From positions 1 through 64,000 of the forward strand of contig CAZBXL010000006.1 in NCBI GenBank assembly GCA_964495785.1: a stretch of 64,000 bases of DNA. The letters run 5' to 3'. The translations under genes were made by a program, and so were the position numbers. Within the stretch, counting starts at the first letter, position 1. Each line of letters opens with the position of its first letter. The DNA comes from RFSX01 sp964495785 (GTDB lineage Bacteria; Bacteroidota; Bacteroidia; Chitinophagales; Saprospiraceae). This document shows, piece by piece, positions 16,198 to 24,788 of the stretch. Below the pieces are notes generated by a model, which ran no database searches, was not told the origin of the DNA, and saw only the letters and a program-made list of their open reading frames with translations.

Positions 16198-17901
16198 TTA
16201 TTTAGTAATCAGTAATTTTTGTGTGTAGATAAGTCCTTCGTTTTCTATAGTAGCTATATAAATACCCGTGTTTAGAGAGGAATTTATATCAATTGACATA
16301 TCAACTATAGGCTTTTGTATTATTAAACTTCCATTTGTATCATATAGACTAAAACGGGTATTTATTAAACCATCAACACCTTCTAATAATATTTTATTTG
16401 GTGTAGCTATTATTTTGACATCTGATAAGATATTTTGTTCTGTAGACACCATATCTGCAGGACACAATTCTCCATCAAACCTTATTGTTGACTTATCAAT
16501 TATCTCAATTGTCCTGCTTAATGTGTCATAGCCTTCAGCAGTTATCAGAATATCATAGAAACCCTCAGCCAAGAAGCGATAATAGCTTCCATTATACTCT
16601 GATGAGAACACACTTGAATTGGCTTTATCATATCCTGGTATGGATATCTCAGCTACGATTGGTAAGCCCGTATTACAGTCTGTTATAACTCCTCTAAGTC
16701 CATACGTAGATTGTGTCATATAGTTAAGCAAAGCTTCTCTATTGTACTCCCAATAGTCGGGTATGAGGTTAGAATCTAATATTTTATCTGTACTGATCTC
16801 AAGAGTAAATTCTCTCCCTCTATGGAAATATGTCATGAAGTCCTGTCTACCACCGGCGACCTGAAACCATTGAAATCCATTAGTGATTCCATTATTAAAA
16901 TCATTAAGATAATCCTCAGGTGCATGATTATGGACAGTATCTACATATTCTCTCGTTACATCTATCCACCATTCATCATCAGCATGAGTGTCCATATATG
17001 TATCCCACGGATAATTACAGACCTCCACACCACCATGAATATTACAAGAGAGATGAATATTATATTGCTCTGCAAAATCAATAAAAATTAATGTCTCTTC
17101 CTGATAGTTTCTACCATCTGGGTTAGGCCCTACACGAGGATCAGGAAAGTTTCTGTTGAGATCTACAAAACTATTATTGAATCTTATGGCTTGTTCTACT
17201 GTCTGATTTCCTCCACGATATGTCCCATCAGGATTAGCTAGAGGGTTAATATAAATGTTTAGATTATCAACCAAATCTGTTATCTGATCATCTGTCCCAT
17301 AATTACATAACAGCATGTCTATATACATCAGCATAATAGGAAATCCAGTCAACTCATCACCATGCATTGTAGATGTATATAAAAAATTAGGTTCGTCTTC
17401 TACTTCTGATAACTTATCGCCTATATGTGCCGCTAATATCTTGCGACCACTAGAGAGTGTTCCCAACTCAATAATCTCACAGAGATCAGGATATTTTTCT
17501 TCAAAGTCGTACATCATTTGTACATAAGCATCATATGTAGGATAGAAGTCCATCACTGGTAGGCAATCCATCTTGTAATTCTCACGCTTATACTCTTCTA
17601 ATGTTTTCATGACAATATGAGGACTCTGACGCTTGGACCAACTAAAAGGTATATCATTCTTGATGAGATTCTTATATCCTTCTTCTGTAATATACAATTG
17701 TGAGACTTCGTGTGTACTACCATGATCTAAGACAATTCCATCATAAGATAAAATAGTCTCAATGTCTTGGTCACCGTTATTGACTTTTACTTCTGCGGTT
17801 TCATATACCTCAAAGTATTCCTGAATAAGATTCTGTCCATAAAGATTGACAGAAATCAGAATCAATAGACTAAGAAAAATTTCTTTTACTGAGGTATTCA
17901 T
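16198..17901 (-). CDS. M14 zinc carboxypeptidase with T9SS sorting domain
   Basis: A secreted metallocarboxypeptidase of 567 aa. It has a signal peptide (MNTSVKEIFLSLLILISVNLYGQ), a propeptide-like region, the M14 catalytic domain with zinc ligands His180-x2-Glu183 in STMHGDELTGFP and His289 in CNIHGG, and catalytic Glu368 in REFTLEIS. A carboxypeptidase regulatory-like domain follows (from RGVITDCNTGLPIVAEISIP), then a C-terminal Por-type sorting domain ending YIATIENEGLIYTQKLLITK, predicting type IX secretion. I chose ATG 17901 because a longer frame to 17946 puts charged residues before the signal peptide. The start overlaps the ybeY 3' end by 32 nt. Confidence 0.92.
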   Translation of the reverse strand: MNTSVKEIFLSLLILISVNLYGQNLIQEYFEVYETAEVKVNNGDQDIETILSYDGIVLDHGSTHEVSQLYITEEGYKNLIKNDIPFSWSKRQSPHIVMKTLEEYKRENYKMDCLPVMDFYPTYDAYVQMMYDFEEKYPDLCEIIELGTLSSGRKILAAHIGDKLSEVEDEPNFLYTSTMHGDELTGFPIMLMYIDMLLCNYGTDDQITDLVDNLNIYINPLANPDGTYRGGNQTVEQAIRFNNSFVDLNRNFPDPRVGPNPDGRNYQEETLIFIDFAEQYNIHLSCNIHGGVEVCNYPWDTYMDTHADDEWWIDVTREYVDTVHNHAPEDYLNDFNNGITNGFQWFQVAGGRQDFMTYFHRGREFTLEISTDKILDSNLIPDYWEYNREALLNYMTQSTYGLRGVITDCNTGLPIVAEISIPGYDKANSSVFSSEYNGSYYRFLAEGFYDILITAEGYDTLSRTIEIIDKSTIRFDGELCPADMVSTEQNILSDVKIIATPNKILLEGVDGLINTRFSLYDTNGSLIIQKPIVDMSIDINSSLNTGIYIATIENEGLIYTQKLLITK

Positions 17902-18328
17902 CTTCCTTTGCTCGCATTTTAGTTTTGTCATCTTCGGATTTGTCATCGTAACCTATGAGATGTAAGACTCCATGGATGATAACACGATGGAGTTCTTCTT
18001 CAAAGTCAACTTTATAAAATTCAGCATTTTCTCTGACTCTATCTATACTTATGAAGACATTTGATTCTATAGGGTCGTCCTTGAGAGGAAAAGTTATTAT
18101 ATCTGTATAATAATCATGCTGCAAGTACTCCTTGTTTATATTAAGAAGATAAGCATCGTCACATAAAATAAAGTCTATGTAACTGCACTGTCTATTTTCT
18201 AAAGTCAAAGTACTGAGTATCCATTTTTGAGTCTCCTCCAGATGTGGTAATACGAATTCTGTGTCTATTACTTGAAAACTGATAGATGGAGAATCTGTAG
18301 TATGTTCTTGTGGAAAATCGCCTAGCAC
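17870..18328 (-). CDS. ybeY: rRNA maturation endoribonuclease YbeY
   Basis: YbeY is a metal-dependent RNase needed for 16S rRNA 3'-end maturation and ribosome quality control. The 152-aa product has the diagnostic HRVIIHGVLHLIGYDD block. Two metal histidines are present, but the third position, His in the E. coli motif HGxLHLxGYDH, is Asp here, a change I recall as common in Bacteroidota. The start is GTG at 18326-18328 because an in-frame stop lies just upstream and no ATG occurs before residue 130. It follows the RsbW-like gene by 8 bp and overlaps the M14 peptidase gene by 32 nt. Confidence 0.92.
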   Translation of the reverse strand: MLGDFPQEHTTDSPSISFQVIDTEFVLPHLEETQKWILSTLTLENRQCSYIDFILCDDAYLLNINKEYLQHDYYTDIITFPLKDDPIESNVFISIDRVRENAEFYKVDFEEELHRVIIHGVLHLIGYDDKSEDDKTKMRAKEDEYLSKRNFS

Positions 18329-18336
18329 TCCCTAAT

Positions 18337-18744
18337 CTATCTTTGGCGATGAAAGTGCATCTGTACTGTCCGTCCCTCATCTAAAAACTCTATCGTATCA
18401 GAGAGTTCTTTCATGATATAAACGCCTCTACCTCCACAGCATTCCAGGTTTTCTTGTAGCGTCGGATCAGTAACTTTATTAGGGTTAAATCCCAAACCTT
18501 CATCAGAGATACTTATAATGACTTTACTTGTCTTGTCCACACACATGATCTTCACATGCTTATTCGTGTCTGCTTTATTGCCGTGTATTATCGCGTTGTT
18601 TACAGCCTCTGTTAGTGTGATTAATATGTTGTCATGTACTTCCTGAGGAAGGTGACATTCACTCTTAAGCTTAGCAACATAGGATTGCAGATAGGCCACC
18701 TGACAGGGTGATGATTTAAGTTTTAACTTAAGTAGATGTGACAT
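18337..18744 (-). CDS. RsbW-like anti-sigma regulatory serine/threonine kinase
   Basis: The 135-aa protein is a single HATPase_c (GHKL) domain with the N-box EAVNNAIIHGN, the G1 box SDEGLGFNP and the G2 box GGRGVYIMKEL. Proteins of this kind (RsbW, SpoIIAB, BtrW) phosphorylate anti-anti-sigma factors or act in partner-switching regulation. No STAS-domain partner is in the window. It is first in a tight operon with ybeY, the M14 peptidase and the metallo-beta-lactamase. Its target is unknown. Confidence 0.87.
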   Translation of the reverse strand: MSHLLKLKLKSSPCQVAYLQSYVAKLKSECHLPQEVHDNILITLTEAVNNAIIHGNKADTNKHVKIMCVDKTSKVIISISDEGLGFNPNKVTDPTLQENLECCGGRGVYIMKELSDTIEFLDEGRTVQMHFHRQR

Positions 18745-18780
18745 GTAACAAATCTGTGTTTAAAAATAAAATGACAAAAA

Positions 18781-21700
18781 CTATTGTGTTTTCAAAGCCT
18801 TGTAATACTCATCCACAAGTTGCTTATAGAATGGTCTTAGAGAAGGAGATACTTTCTTATACATTTCTATTTCTGCTTCCTTTTCTTTGAGATAATTTTG
18901 TAGCGCTATAGGCAGTTCCTTTGGCTTTTCTTCTCCGGTAGTTGCTTTTCGTTTATTATCTTTCTCTCTTTCGCGATCAGCCTTCTCCGCTTCTAATAGT
19001 CTTGTAACAATATCGTTTTGTCTTCTGAGCATTTCTGCATCCAGCTTTTTATTGACTAGGTCTGTTTCTATTTTATCCATCTCGTCGATGATGCCTTGTA
19101 AGGTTTTATCACCTTGACCTTGCTCCATTTTCTTTTCCTGCATTTCTTCAAGTGCTTTTCTCAGAGCTGCCTGTCGAGCTGCTGCTTGCGCAAAGTCTTT
19201 TGCCGAAGTGCCTCCTTTGCCTTCTTTTTCTCCCTCAGCCATTTTTTGCATATCTTTTCCTAAGCCTTCCTGACCTTTGGTTATCTTATCCATCGGCACA
19301 TCACTACTACTGCTGCCTCCTGGCTTATCACACATCTGAGACCCTGACATCATTCCTGACATCTGTTGTTGCATTTGCTCCATAGATTCAGCAAGCATCA
19401 GTGCTAGATCATTGACATTTTTCATAGTATGTCTTTGGTTCTGTTCTGCTTCAGGCATCTTTCTTGCCTCAAGTTGCTCCAGACTTTCACTCATGTTAGA
19501 CTTTACTTCTATTACCTTCTCTGTAACGTAACTTTGTATCTTATCATTACGTTTAGCCAGTTCTTGTAGGCTATCTTGTATCATCACAAAATCATCCTTT
19601 AACTTAAACTGCGTCTGTATATGACCAACATAAGTTGGTGTATTAATTTGTGATCTCTTAAGATCATCAATGAGTTCCTCTTGGTCAAAAGAAAGGTCTA
19701 CAAGATTCTCAAGTAATTGTCTTAGTGCTGCGATATCTTCTTGCATCTGTTCCATCTCACCACCTTCCATAGAAGACGACATACTCTGAGACATTTTTTT
19801 CATTTTCTCTGCTGCTTGCTTCTGTTTCTGAGAAGCACTTTTCTTCTCACCTTTCTCCATCTGCTCTTGACTCTCTTCCATGTCTTCTTGTATATCTTCC
19901 ATCTGCTCTTGATTATCCTCGCCTAAGTCCTTAGGTTTATCGAGCTCATCATTTTTCTTTTCGAGTTCTTTCATCTCCTCCTTCAACTTTTCAAACTCTT
20001 CATTCAGTTCCTCTTGCTCCTTTGCTAACTCTTCCTTAGACTTTTCATCTTTGTCTGTTTCTTCTGCAAGTTCTTCTTGCTTCTCTGCCATCTCATCCAG
20101 CTTCTCCAGCATATCTTTCATCTCTTTTTCTACTTCGAGGGTCTTGAATAATTCCTCGAGTCTTTCCATATCTTTTTCGATAGACTCATCATTCATTTCC
20201 ATCTGCTCCATTTGCTCGAGCATTTGCTCTTTATTGAGTTCTTCCATGAGCTCTTGGATTTTTTCCATAAGCTCTTGGGTCTCTGTATCCATAGCCTCTT
20301 CAAATAACTCTTGCAACTTCTCTTGCTTCTCTAATATTTCCTCTTCTCTTTCTGTGAACTCTTCTTGGTTTTTAAGATTTTCATCAAATTTTTCCTTAGC
20401 TTCTTTTAGTTTCTCTTCAAGTTGCTTCTGACGTTCCATTAGTTTCTCGAGCTCTTTCTTGTCTTCCCAGTCAGGCTCTTGTTTTTGCAACATTTTCTCA
20501 CGTAGCTTTTTCAGCTCTTCCTGTATTTTCTTTGATTCTTCGTTAGCATCTCTGAGCTTGTCTTTTATATCTTCTTCATTCTCATCTTCTTGAGCTTCAA
20601 ACTCTTCTATAGATGGTTTTTCAAACTCCATTATAGAAGTCTTAGCAGACTTGCTACCATTGACAGCATCGTTGTCAAAAGTCTCAAAGTAATAACTGAT
20701 TCTCTCACCTGGCTTCAGCTCTAAAGTGTTGATATCAAAAGTATAGTCAAACTGAACTTCTCTTGATTTAGGATTTCTTATTGTTTCGTTTTTTGATTGT
20801 TGTGATCCATTAGCAGAAGTCTTAGTATAATTAAACTGTACTGAAGTCAGACCGTAATCATCAGATGCATCTCCTACAAAATAGACTATGTTTTTCTCAA
20901 GACTATCATTAAATGTTTTGACGCTTATTTCTGGATACCTATCTGGTGTCACATTAATCGAATAAGTCACAGAATCTGGATCTGGAACAAGAGTATTAGA
21001 GTAGTAGATCTTATATAGATCATCTTTCATAATACGCTTGCTAAGTCTGTATCTGCTGTCTGATTCTCGGTCCGCTGACAACTTATCTTTTCTTGATGCA
21101 AATTTTAACTCTACAGCTTCTGTATGTTCTGTATCAAAATTCCACGTTACTTGGGTTCCTTGAGGTATCAATATGTCACCGATGTTATCAACAACTTCAT
21201 CTTTACGACCGGTGTAAGAAGGATAATCTAATTTCAAATCAAAATTAGTTAGTTGAGGCTTTAATAGAACATTCAACTCGTGTTCCTTTGATCTTACCCT
21301 TCCAGAGAAAAACTCAAATGGTGTATTCTTTTGGACGTTTTTAAATGTGTAAGAATAGGTGTTGCCTGTCTCTCTCTTCATCCTATATTGAAAATTATCA
21401 ATATCTATAAAAACCTCGTCAGGTATAACGCTACCGTTAACGTCTACTGAAACTAACACGTCATCGTATTGCACAACATCTAACTCAGGATTATTTATTG
21501 TAAACTTGAATGGTGCTGCTTTTTCAAATTCTGTATCGTTGTTAATAATCCTAAGTGTAGAATCTTTTATAAGACTCGGAGCTGCAAATAACAAAACCAA
21601 TAAAGCTAATGCCGGAGGTAAAGCATACCTGAGATATTTTTTATTACTTCCTAAGTCTATTGCTGACTTAAAAGGCACCAACTTAATTTCTTCAGATTTT

Positions 21701-22110
21701 TGGTCGATACTCGCATTTATCAATTCATGACTGCCGCTTGACTCGCTTTGCTTTTTGAGCTGTAGAATATTAAGCAGTTTGTCTTTCACATCAGTAAAAT
21801 GATCACCGATAATCAGAGCTGCTTTTTCATGACTAATTCTACGTCCAAGTTTAAAATAATTGAGAAGTGGTTTTAGAACAAATAACCCCAATACTGTCAG
21901 AGAACTTATGATAAAACCAAAGAAAATAAGTTTTCTCACATTCTTATCAAAGTACATGAAATACTCTAATACACTGAAAAGTATAAATACTGCAACAAGG
22001 ATTGCTACGGAATAGAGAAGACCTCTGATAATTTGGTTGAGATAGAACTTTCTCGTAAACTGATCTAACTTATTTATAAGAAGATCGTAATTACTCGTCA
22101 CCTGCGGCAT
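18781..22110 (-). CDS. DUF4175 family protein, giant coiled-coil membrane protein
   Basis: A 1109-aa protein with N-terminal membrane helices at about 30-80 and 160-175, a periplasmic beta-rich region to about residue 490, then about 300 residues of extremely charged coiled coil rich in Glu, Lys, Gln and Met, then a Met/Gly-rich patch (MQQQMSGMMSGSQM) and another helical segment. The N-terminus (NYDLLINKLDQFTRKFYLNQIIRGLLYS) is the DUF4175 signature in Bacteroidota. The start is ATG 22110; two TTG codons and a TTT precede it. Function is unknown. It follows an S37 peptidase gene by 130 bp and precedes the RsbW-like gene. Confidence 0.88.
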   Translation of the reverse strand: MPQVTSNYDLLINKLDQFTRKFYLNQIIRGLLYSVAILVAVFILFSVLEYFMYFDKNVRKLIFFGFIISSLTVLGLFVLKPLLNYFKLGRRISHEKAALIIGDHFTDVKDKLLNILQLKKQSESSGSHELINASIDQKSEEIKLVPFKSAIDLGSNKKYLRYALPPALALLVLLFAAPSLIKDSTLRIINNDTEFEKAAPFKFTINNPELDVVQYDDVLVSVDVNGSVIPDEVFIDIDNFQYRMKRETGNTYSYTFKNVQKNTPFEFFSGRVRSKEHELNVLLKPQLTNFDLKLDYPSYTGRKDEVVDNIGDILIPQGTQVTWNFDTEHTEAVELKFASRKDKLSADRESDSRYRLSKRIMKDDLYKIYYSNTLVPDPDSVTYSINVTPDRYPEISVKTFNDSLEKNIVYFVGDASDDYGLTSVQFNYTKTSANGSQQSKNETIRNPKSREVQFDYTFDINTLELKPGERISYYFETFDNDAVNGSKSAKTSIMEFEKPSIEEFEAQEDENEEDIKDKLRDANEESKKIQEELKKLREKMLQKQEPDWEDKKELEKLMERQKQLEEKLKEAKEKFDENLKNQEEFTEREEEILEKQEKLQELFEEAMDTETQELMEKIQELMEELNKEQMLEQMEQMEMNDESIEKDMERLEELFKTLEVEKEMKDMLEKLDEMAEKQEELAEETDKDEKSKEELAKEQEELNEEFEKLKEEMKELEKKNDELDKPKDLGEDNQEQMEDIQEDMEESQEQMEKGEKKSASQKQKQAAEKMKKMSQSMSSSMEGGEMEQMQEDIAALRQLLENLVDLSFDQEELIDDLKRSQINTPTYVGHIQTQFKLKDDFVMIQDSLQELAKRNDKIQSYVTEKVIEVKSNMSESLEQLEARKMPEAEQNQRHTMKNVNDLALMLAESMEQMQQQMSGMMSGSQMCDKPGGSSSSDVPMDKITKGQEGLGKDMQKMAEGEKEGKGGTSAKDFAQAAARQAALRKALEEMQEKKMEQGQGDKTLQGIIDEMDKIETDLVNKKLDAEMLRRQNDIVTRLLEAEKADREREKDNKRKATTGEEKPKELPIALQNYLKEKEAEIEMYKKVSPSLRPFYKQLVDEYYKALKTQ

Positions 22111-22240
22111 AAACAACAATTTCTATAAAGTTCACTGGTAAAATAACCAAGCTTTAATTAAACTCCTTTTTGGGGTAAAAAATTCCTGAAAAAGCTCAAT
22201 TTAATACATAAACTGTGTTAATGCAAGCCCTACAAAAGCC

Positions 22241-23524
22241 CTATGGAGTGTCCCTATCTAACCACTCATTAGCTGTTTTGATCAATCGGTTTTTGTCCGC
22301 TTCTGTCATATTTTTAATTCGAGCACTACCGTGGTGCTTTCCTTCCATAAAAAAGAACAAAGAATTAGTCTTATCAGAAGGTGGAACTGCCGTGGCAGAC
22401 CATGTATCAAGGGCTCCATTGATATATATCATATTTGGCGCAGTTTCAGCCCACTTAGACACTCTATTTGTAAGTTCTCCTTTAAAGTTCGCTTCCATTT
22501 TATTGGGCATAAAAACGGCAGATGGGTGTTTGTCATCAGGCAGATACTTAAGTAATCCTTTAAAATCCTCAGTCTCAAAACCGTAGTATCCCATCTCAGT
22601 CCCTGACTGATAATAATGAGATGCATAACTCTCCATACTCTCATCTGAATAAAAATCCATCCCGACGATTTCAAGAAAATAATCCAACTTTTTTTCAGTC
22701 GAATCCGAGATATTAGGGATTTTCTTGCAATCATGTCCATATTGCCAAAAAGAGAAAGGAAATTCCAATATCGCATACTCGTAAGCTTCATCCATACTTA
22801 GATAGGTAAATTGGCTTCCATTACCTTTGATATACCACTTAAGGAGGGCTTTCATCTCCTCAGAATTCTTAAGCATGTCTTTCTGATAATCAACTATATC
22901 TTCTCTACATTCTCGTGTGCCTATATTATCAAGAAATTCATAGATTCTCTGATCTTCGTTACTATGATTAACAGGCGCTACATATGGAATAGAGACATCT
23001 ACATCATTAGGATAGAAATATTTATAGAATATAGTTGTCGTCCCACCTTTACTGATACCTGTTGATATCCACTTACCATGATATATCTGACGGAATAACT
23101 GATTGATCTTATGAAGATCGGCTGTCACTTGCTCAAAGTTCAGATAATCATAATCTAAACTGTCAGGAGATGACTCTAAGAAGTACCTATGCTCTACATT
23201 GATCTGATTGGCATCTAATAATTCTGCTACTTCCGTAATATTGTTTCTGGGCTTACCGTATCCATTAGTTATAATCGCTGTAGGCTTATCATATCCTTTG
23301 TGACTCAGAAATGCTCTCTGATAAAAATATCCCACGGAGGGATTATTATGATCTATTTCTTGTCTGATCTTCAGCTCATAAGCCGCTTCATATCCTTCAG
23401 GGGTATCTATTTTTTTGAATATGATATCTGGTAATTCAAAGAGTTTCTCTTCTAAGATCGACTGTGCAGAACTCCCTGTGAGAACGAACAACGACACGAT
23501 ATAAATCAATAATTTTTTCATCAT
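22241..23524 (-). CDS. Peptidase family S37 (PS-10) secreted aminopeptidase
   Basis: The 427-aa protein has a signal peptide (MMKKLLIYIVSLFVLTGSSAQ) and an alpha/beta-hydrolase core. The nucleophile elbow is GISKGG (Ser158), the likely catalytic Asp lies in INGALDTWSAT and the His in GKHHGSARI near residue 400, in the order expected for the S37 family (Streptomyces tripeptidyl aminopeptidase type). It probably cleaves peptides in the periplasm or outside. It lacks a T9SS sorting domain. There are two consecutive ATG codons; either may start translation. Confidence 0.87.
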   Translation of the reverse strand: MMKKLLIYIVSLFVLTGSSAQSILEEKLFELPDIIFKKIDTPEGYEAAYELKIRQEIDHNNPSVGYFYQRAFLSHKGYDKPTAIITNGYGKPRNNITEVAELLDANQINVEHRYFLESSPDSLDYDYLNFEQVTADLHKINQLFRQIYHGKWISTGISKGGTTTIFYKYFYPNDVDVSIPYVAPVNHSNEDQRIYEFLDNIGTRECREDIVDYQKDMLKNSEEMKALLKWYIKGNGSQFTYLSMDEAYEYAILEFPFSFWQYGHDCKKIPNISDSTEKKLDYFLEIVGMDFYSDESMESYASHYYQSGTEMGYYGFETEDFKGLLKYLPDDKHPSAVFMPNKMEANFKGELTNRVSKWAETAPNMIYINGALDTWSATAVPPSDKTNSLFFFMEGKHHGSARIKNMTEADKNRLIKTANEWLDRDTP

Positions 23525-23635
23525 TTAGAATATTATACTTACTAAGATATGGATTTTAAAACAGATAGATTTAAGGTCCATTATTGTATTAAAAAGAGAC
23601 TTTATCAAAAAAAGGCACTAACTCTCATATTCTAA

Positions 23636-24454
23636 TCAAAGGACCACTACATCCTCAATCTCCTCATAATTCCCATAGACTAAAAAATAACCGCCGCCTC
23701 CAGCACCAGATAGCTTCACATAATAATTGTCAGAATCTAAACCTGACTTCCAGATGCCAGCTATGGAGTCTGGAATCATATGCTGAAATTTCTCAAACTG
23801 AAGATGACTTATCTGAGCCATGATAGATTTAAGATTATTATTATTTGAGATTAAGGCGTCTATAGCCTGTTCGTTAAGGGTATTGAGATGTACAACAGCA
23901 TTTGAGAAGTCGGGGTCTTGTAGTTGCTGCTGATAGTAAGTCACTAATGCCTTGGTATTTCTAGTCTGTCCTGAGTCTATAAGAGCAAATCTGTCACCGA
24001 GTACTATATCTGAAAGCACTTCTATGTGATCAGCTTGTACGACAAGCGCTTTATCAAGGTAGATAGTCAGAGGATCAAGGCCAGAGCTATTACCATGAAA
24101 GAAATTCTCCGATTGGCCAAGAAGGGTCTTTAATTCAGGCAAGCCAGATGGCTTCTCTAAGTAGAAATGGTCAAAAGCCGCGGCTGTAACTGCACCAGAG
24201 CTACCCATTCCATAACCTAGTGGTATTGTAGCGTCAAATGAGAGACCACTTGATATAGCAGCATCTATCCTATCCCTATCATATCCTTTGATGCTCTTTA
24301 GATATTCAAAATATGGAATAAGATTACTTTTAGGACTCTCGATAAAGCGTCCAGAGTACTTATGACAAGGCATAGCGAGTGCTTGACCACCATTGATGAT
24401 GGTATATTCTCCAAAAAGGAGGACCTTGGCAGAATAAGATTTATCTAATATCAA
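23636..24454 (-). CDS. GHMP kinase, mevalonate kinase-type
   Basis: The 272-aa GHMP kinase has the three family motifs: the N-terminal AKVLLFGEYTIINGGQALAMP, the phosphate-binding PLGYGMGSSGAVTAA (about residues 77-91) and the C-terminal KLSGAGGGGYFLV. The FGEYTIINGG block is typical of mevalonate kinase, which phosphorylates mevalonate on the way to isopentenyl diphosphate. The start is TTG at 24452-24454, right before the conserved strand, since no ATG lies upstream near enough. Other mevalonate-pathway genes are not in the window, but the GGGP synthase at 63.8 kb uses the pathway's products. Confidence 0.85.
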   Translation of the reverse strand: MILDKSYSAKVLLFGEYTIINGGQALAMPCHKYSGRFIESPKSNLIPYFEYLKSIKGYDRDRIDAAISSGLSFDATIPLGYGMGSSGAVTAAAFDHFYLEKPSGLPELKTLLGQSENFFHGNSSGLDPLTIYLDKALVVQADHIEVLSDIVLGDRFALIDSGQTRNTKALVTYYQQQLQDPDFSNAVVHLNTLNEQAIDALISNNNNLKSIMAQISHLQFEKFQHMIPDSIAGIWKSGLDSDNYYVKLSGAGGGGYFLVYGNYEEIEDVVVL

Positions 24455-24553
24455 GAGTGAACCATATTATTTTATAATCATTATACATTCCTAAGTTAAC
24501 TATTCATTATTAATAGAGTTTGTTCTAAATTTACACTTCAATTTTTATCAGGT

Positions 24554-24709
24554 ATGAATATCGAAAAATCTTCTACAAAAACATATTGGTTGTATTTTAT
24601 TATTTCTATGATAGGAATGATAGCATTTTTAGTCTTACTTCCAGAATGGTTTTGGGTAATGTTACCTTTTGTAGGTACATCCTTCGTGTATGCTATGGAC
24701 TGGACTTAG
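24554..24709 (+). CDS. Small conserved membrane protein (51 aa)
   Basis: An ATG frame of 51 codons encodes MNIEKSSTKTYWLYFIISMI followed by GMIAFLVLLPEWFWVMLPFV and a short tail ending YAMDWT: one long or two short hydrophobic helices with the motif LPEWFWVMLPF. I recall near-identical small proteins as hypothetical proteins across Bacteroidota, often near ATP/membrane genes, which supports a real gene. It precedes mfd by 79 bp. Function is unknown. Confidence 0.7.
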   Translation: MNIEKSSTKTYWLYFIISMIGMIAFLVLLPEWFWVMLPFVGTSFVYAMDWT

Positions 24710-24788
24710 TCCATTAAGTAGGCGATACCGGGTGACAATGAGGTGATGTTAGCTAATTGGAACATGCGCCTATACTAAAGCTTCGTAT

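Noticed and set aside
20051..20431. 126-aa serine-rich frame on the plus strand
   Set aside because: It is the antisense shadow of the Glu/Lys-rich coiled coil of the DUF4175 gene; the serine and phenylalanine bias is a direct result.
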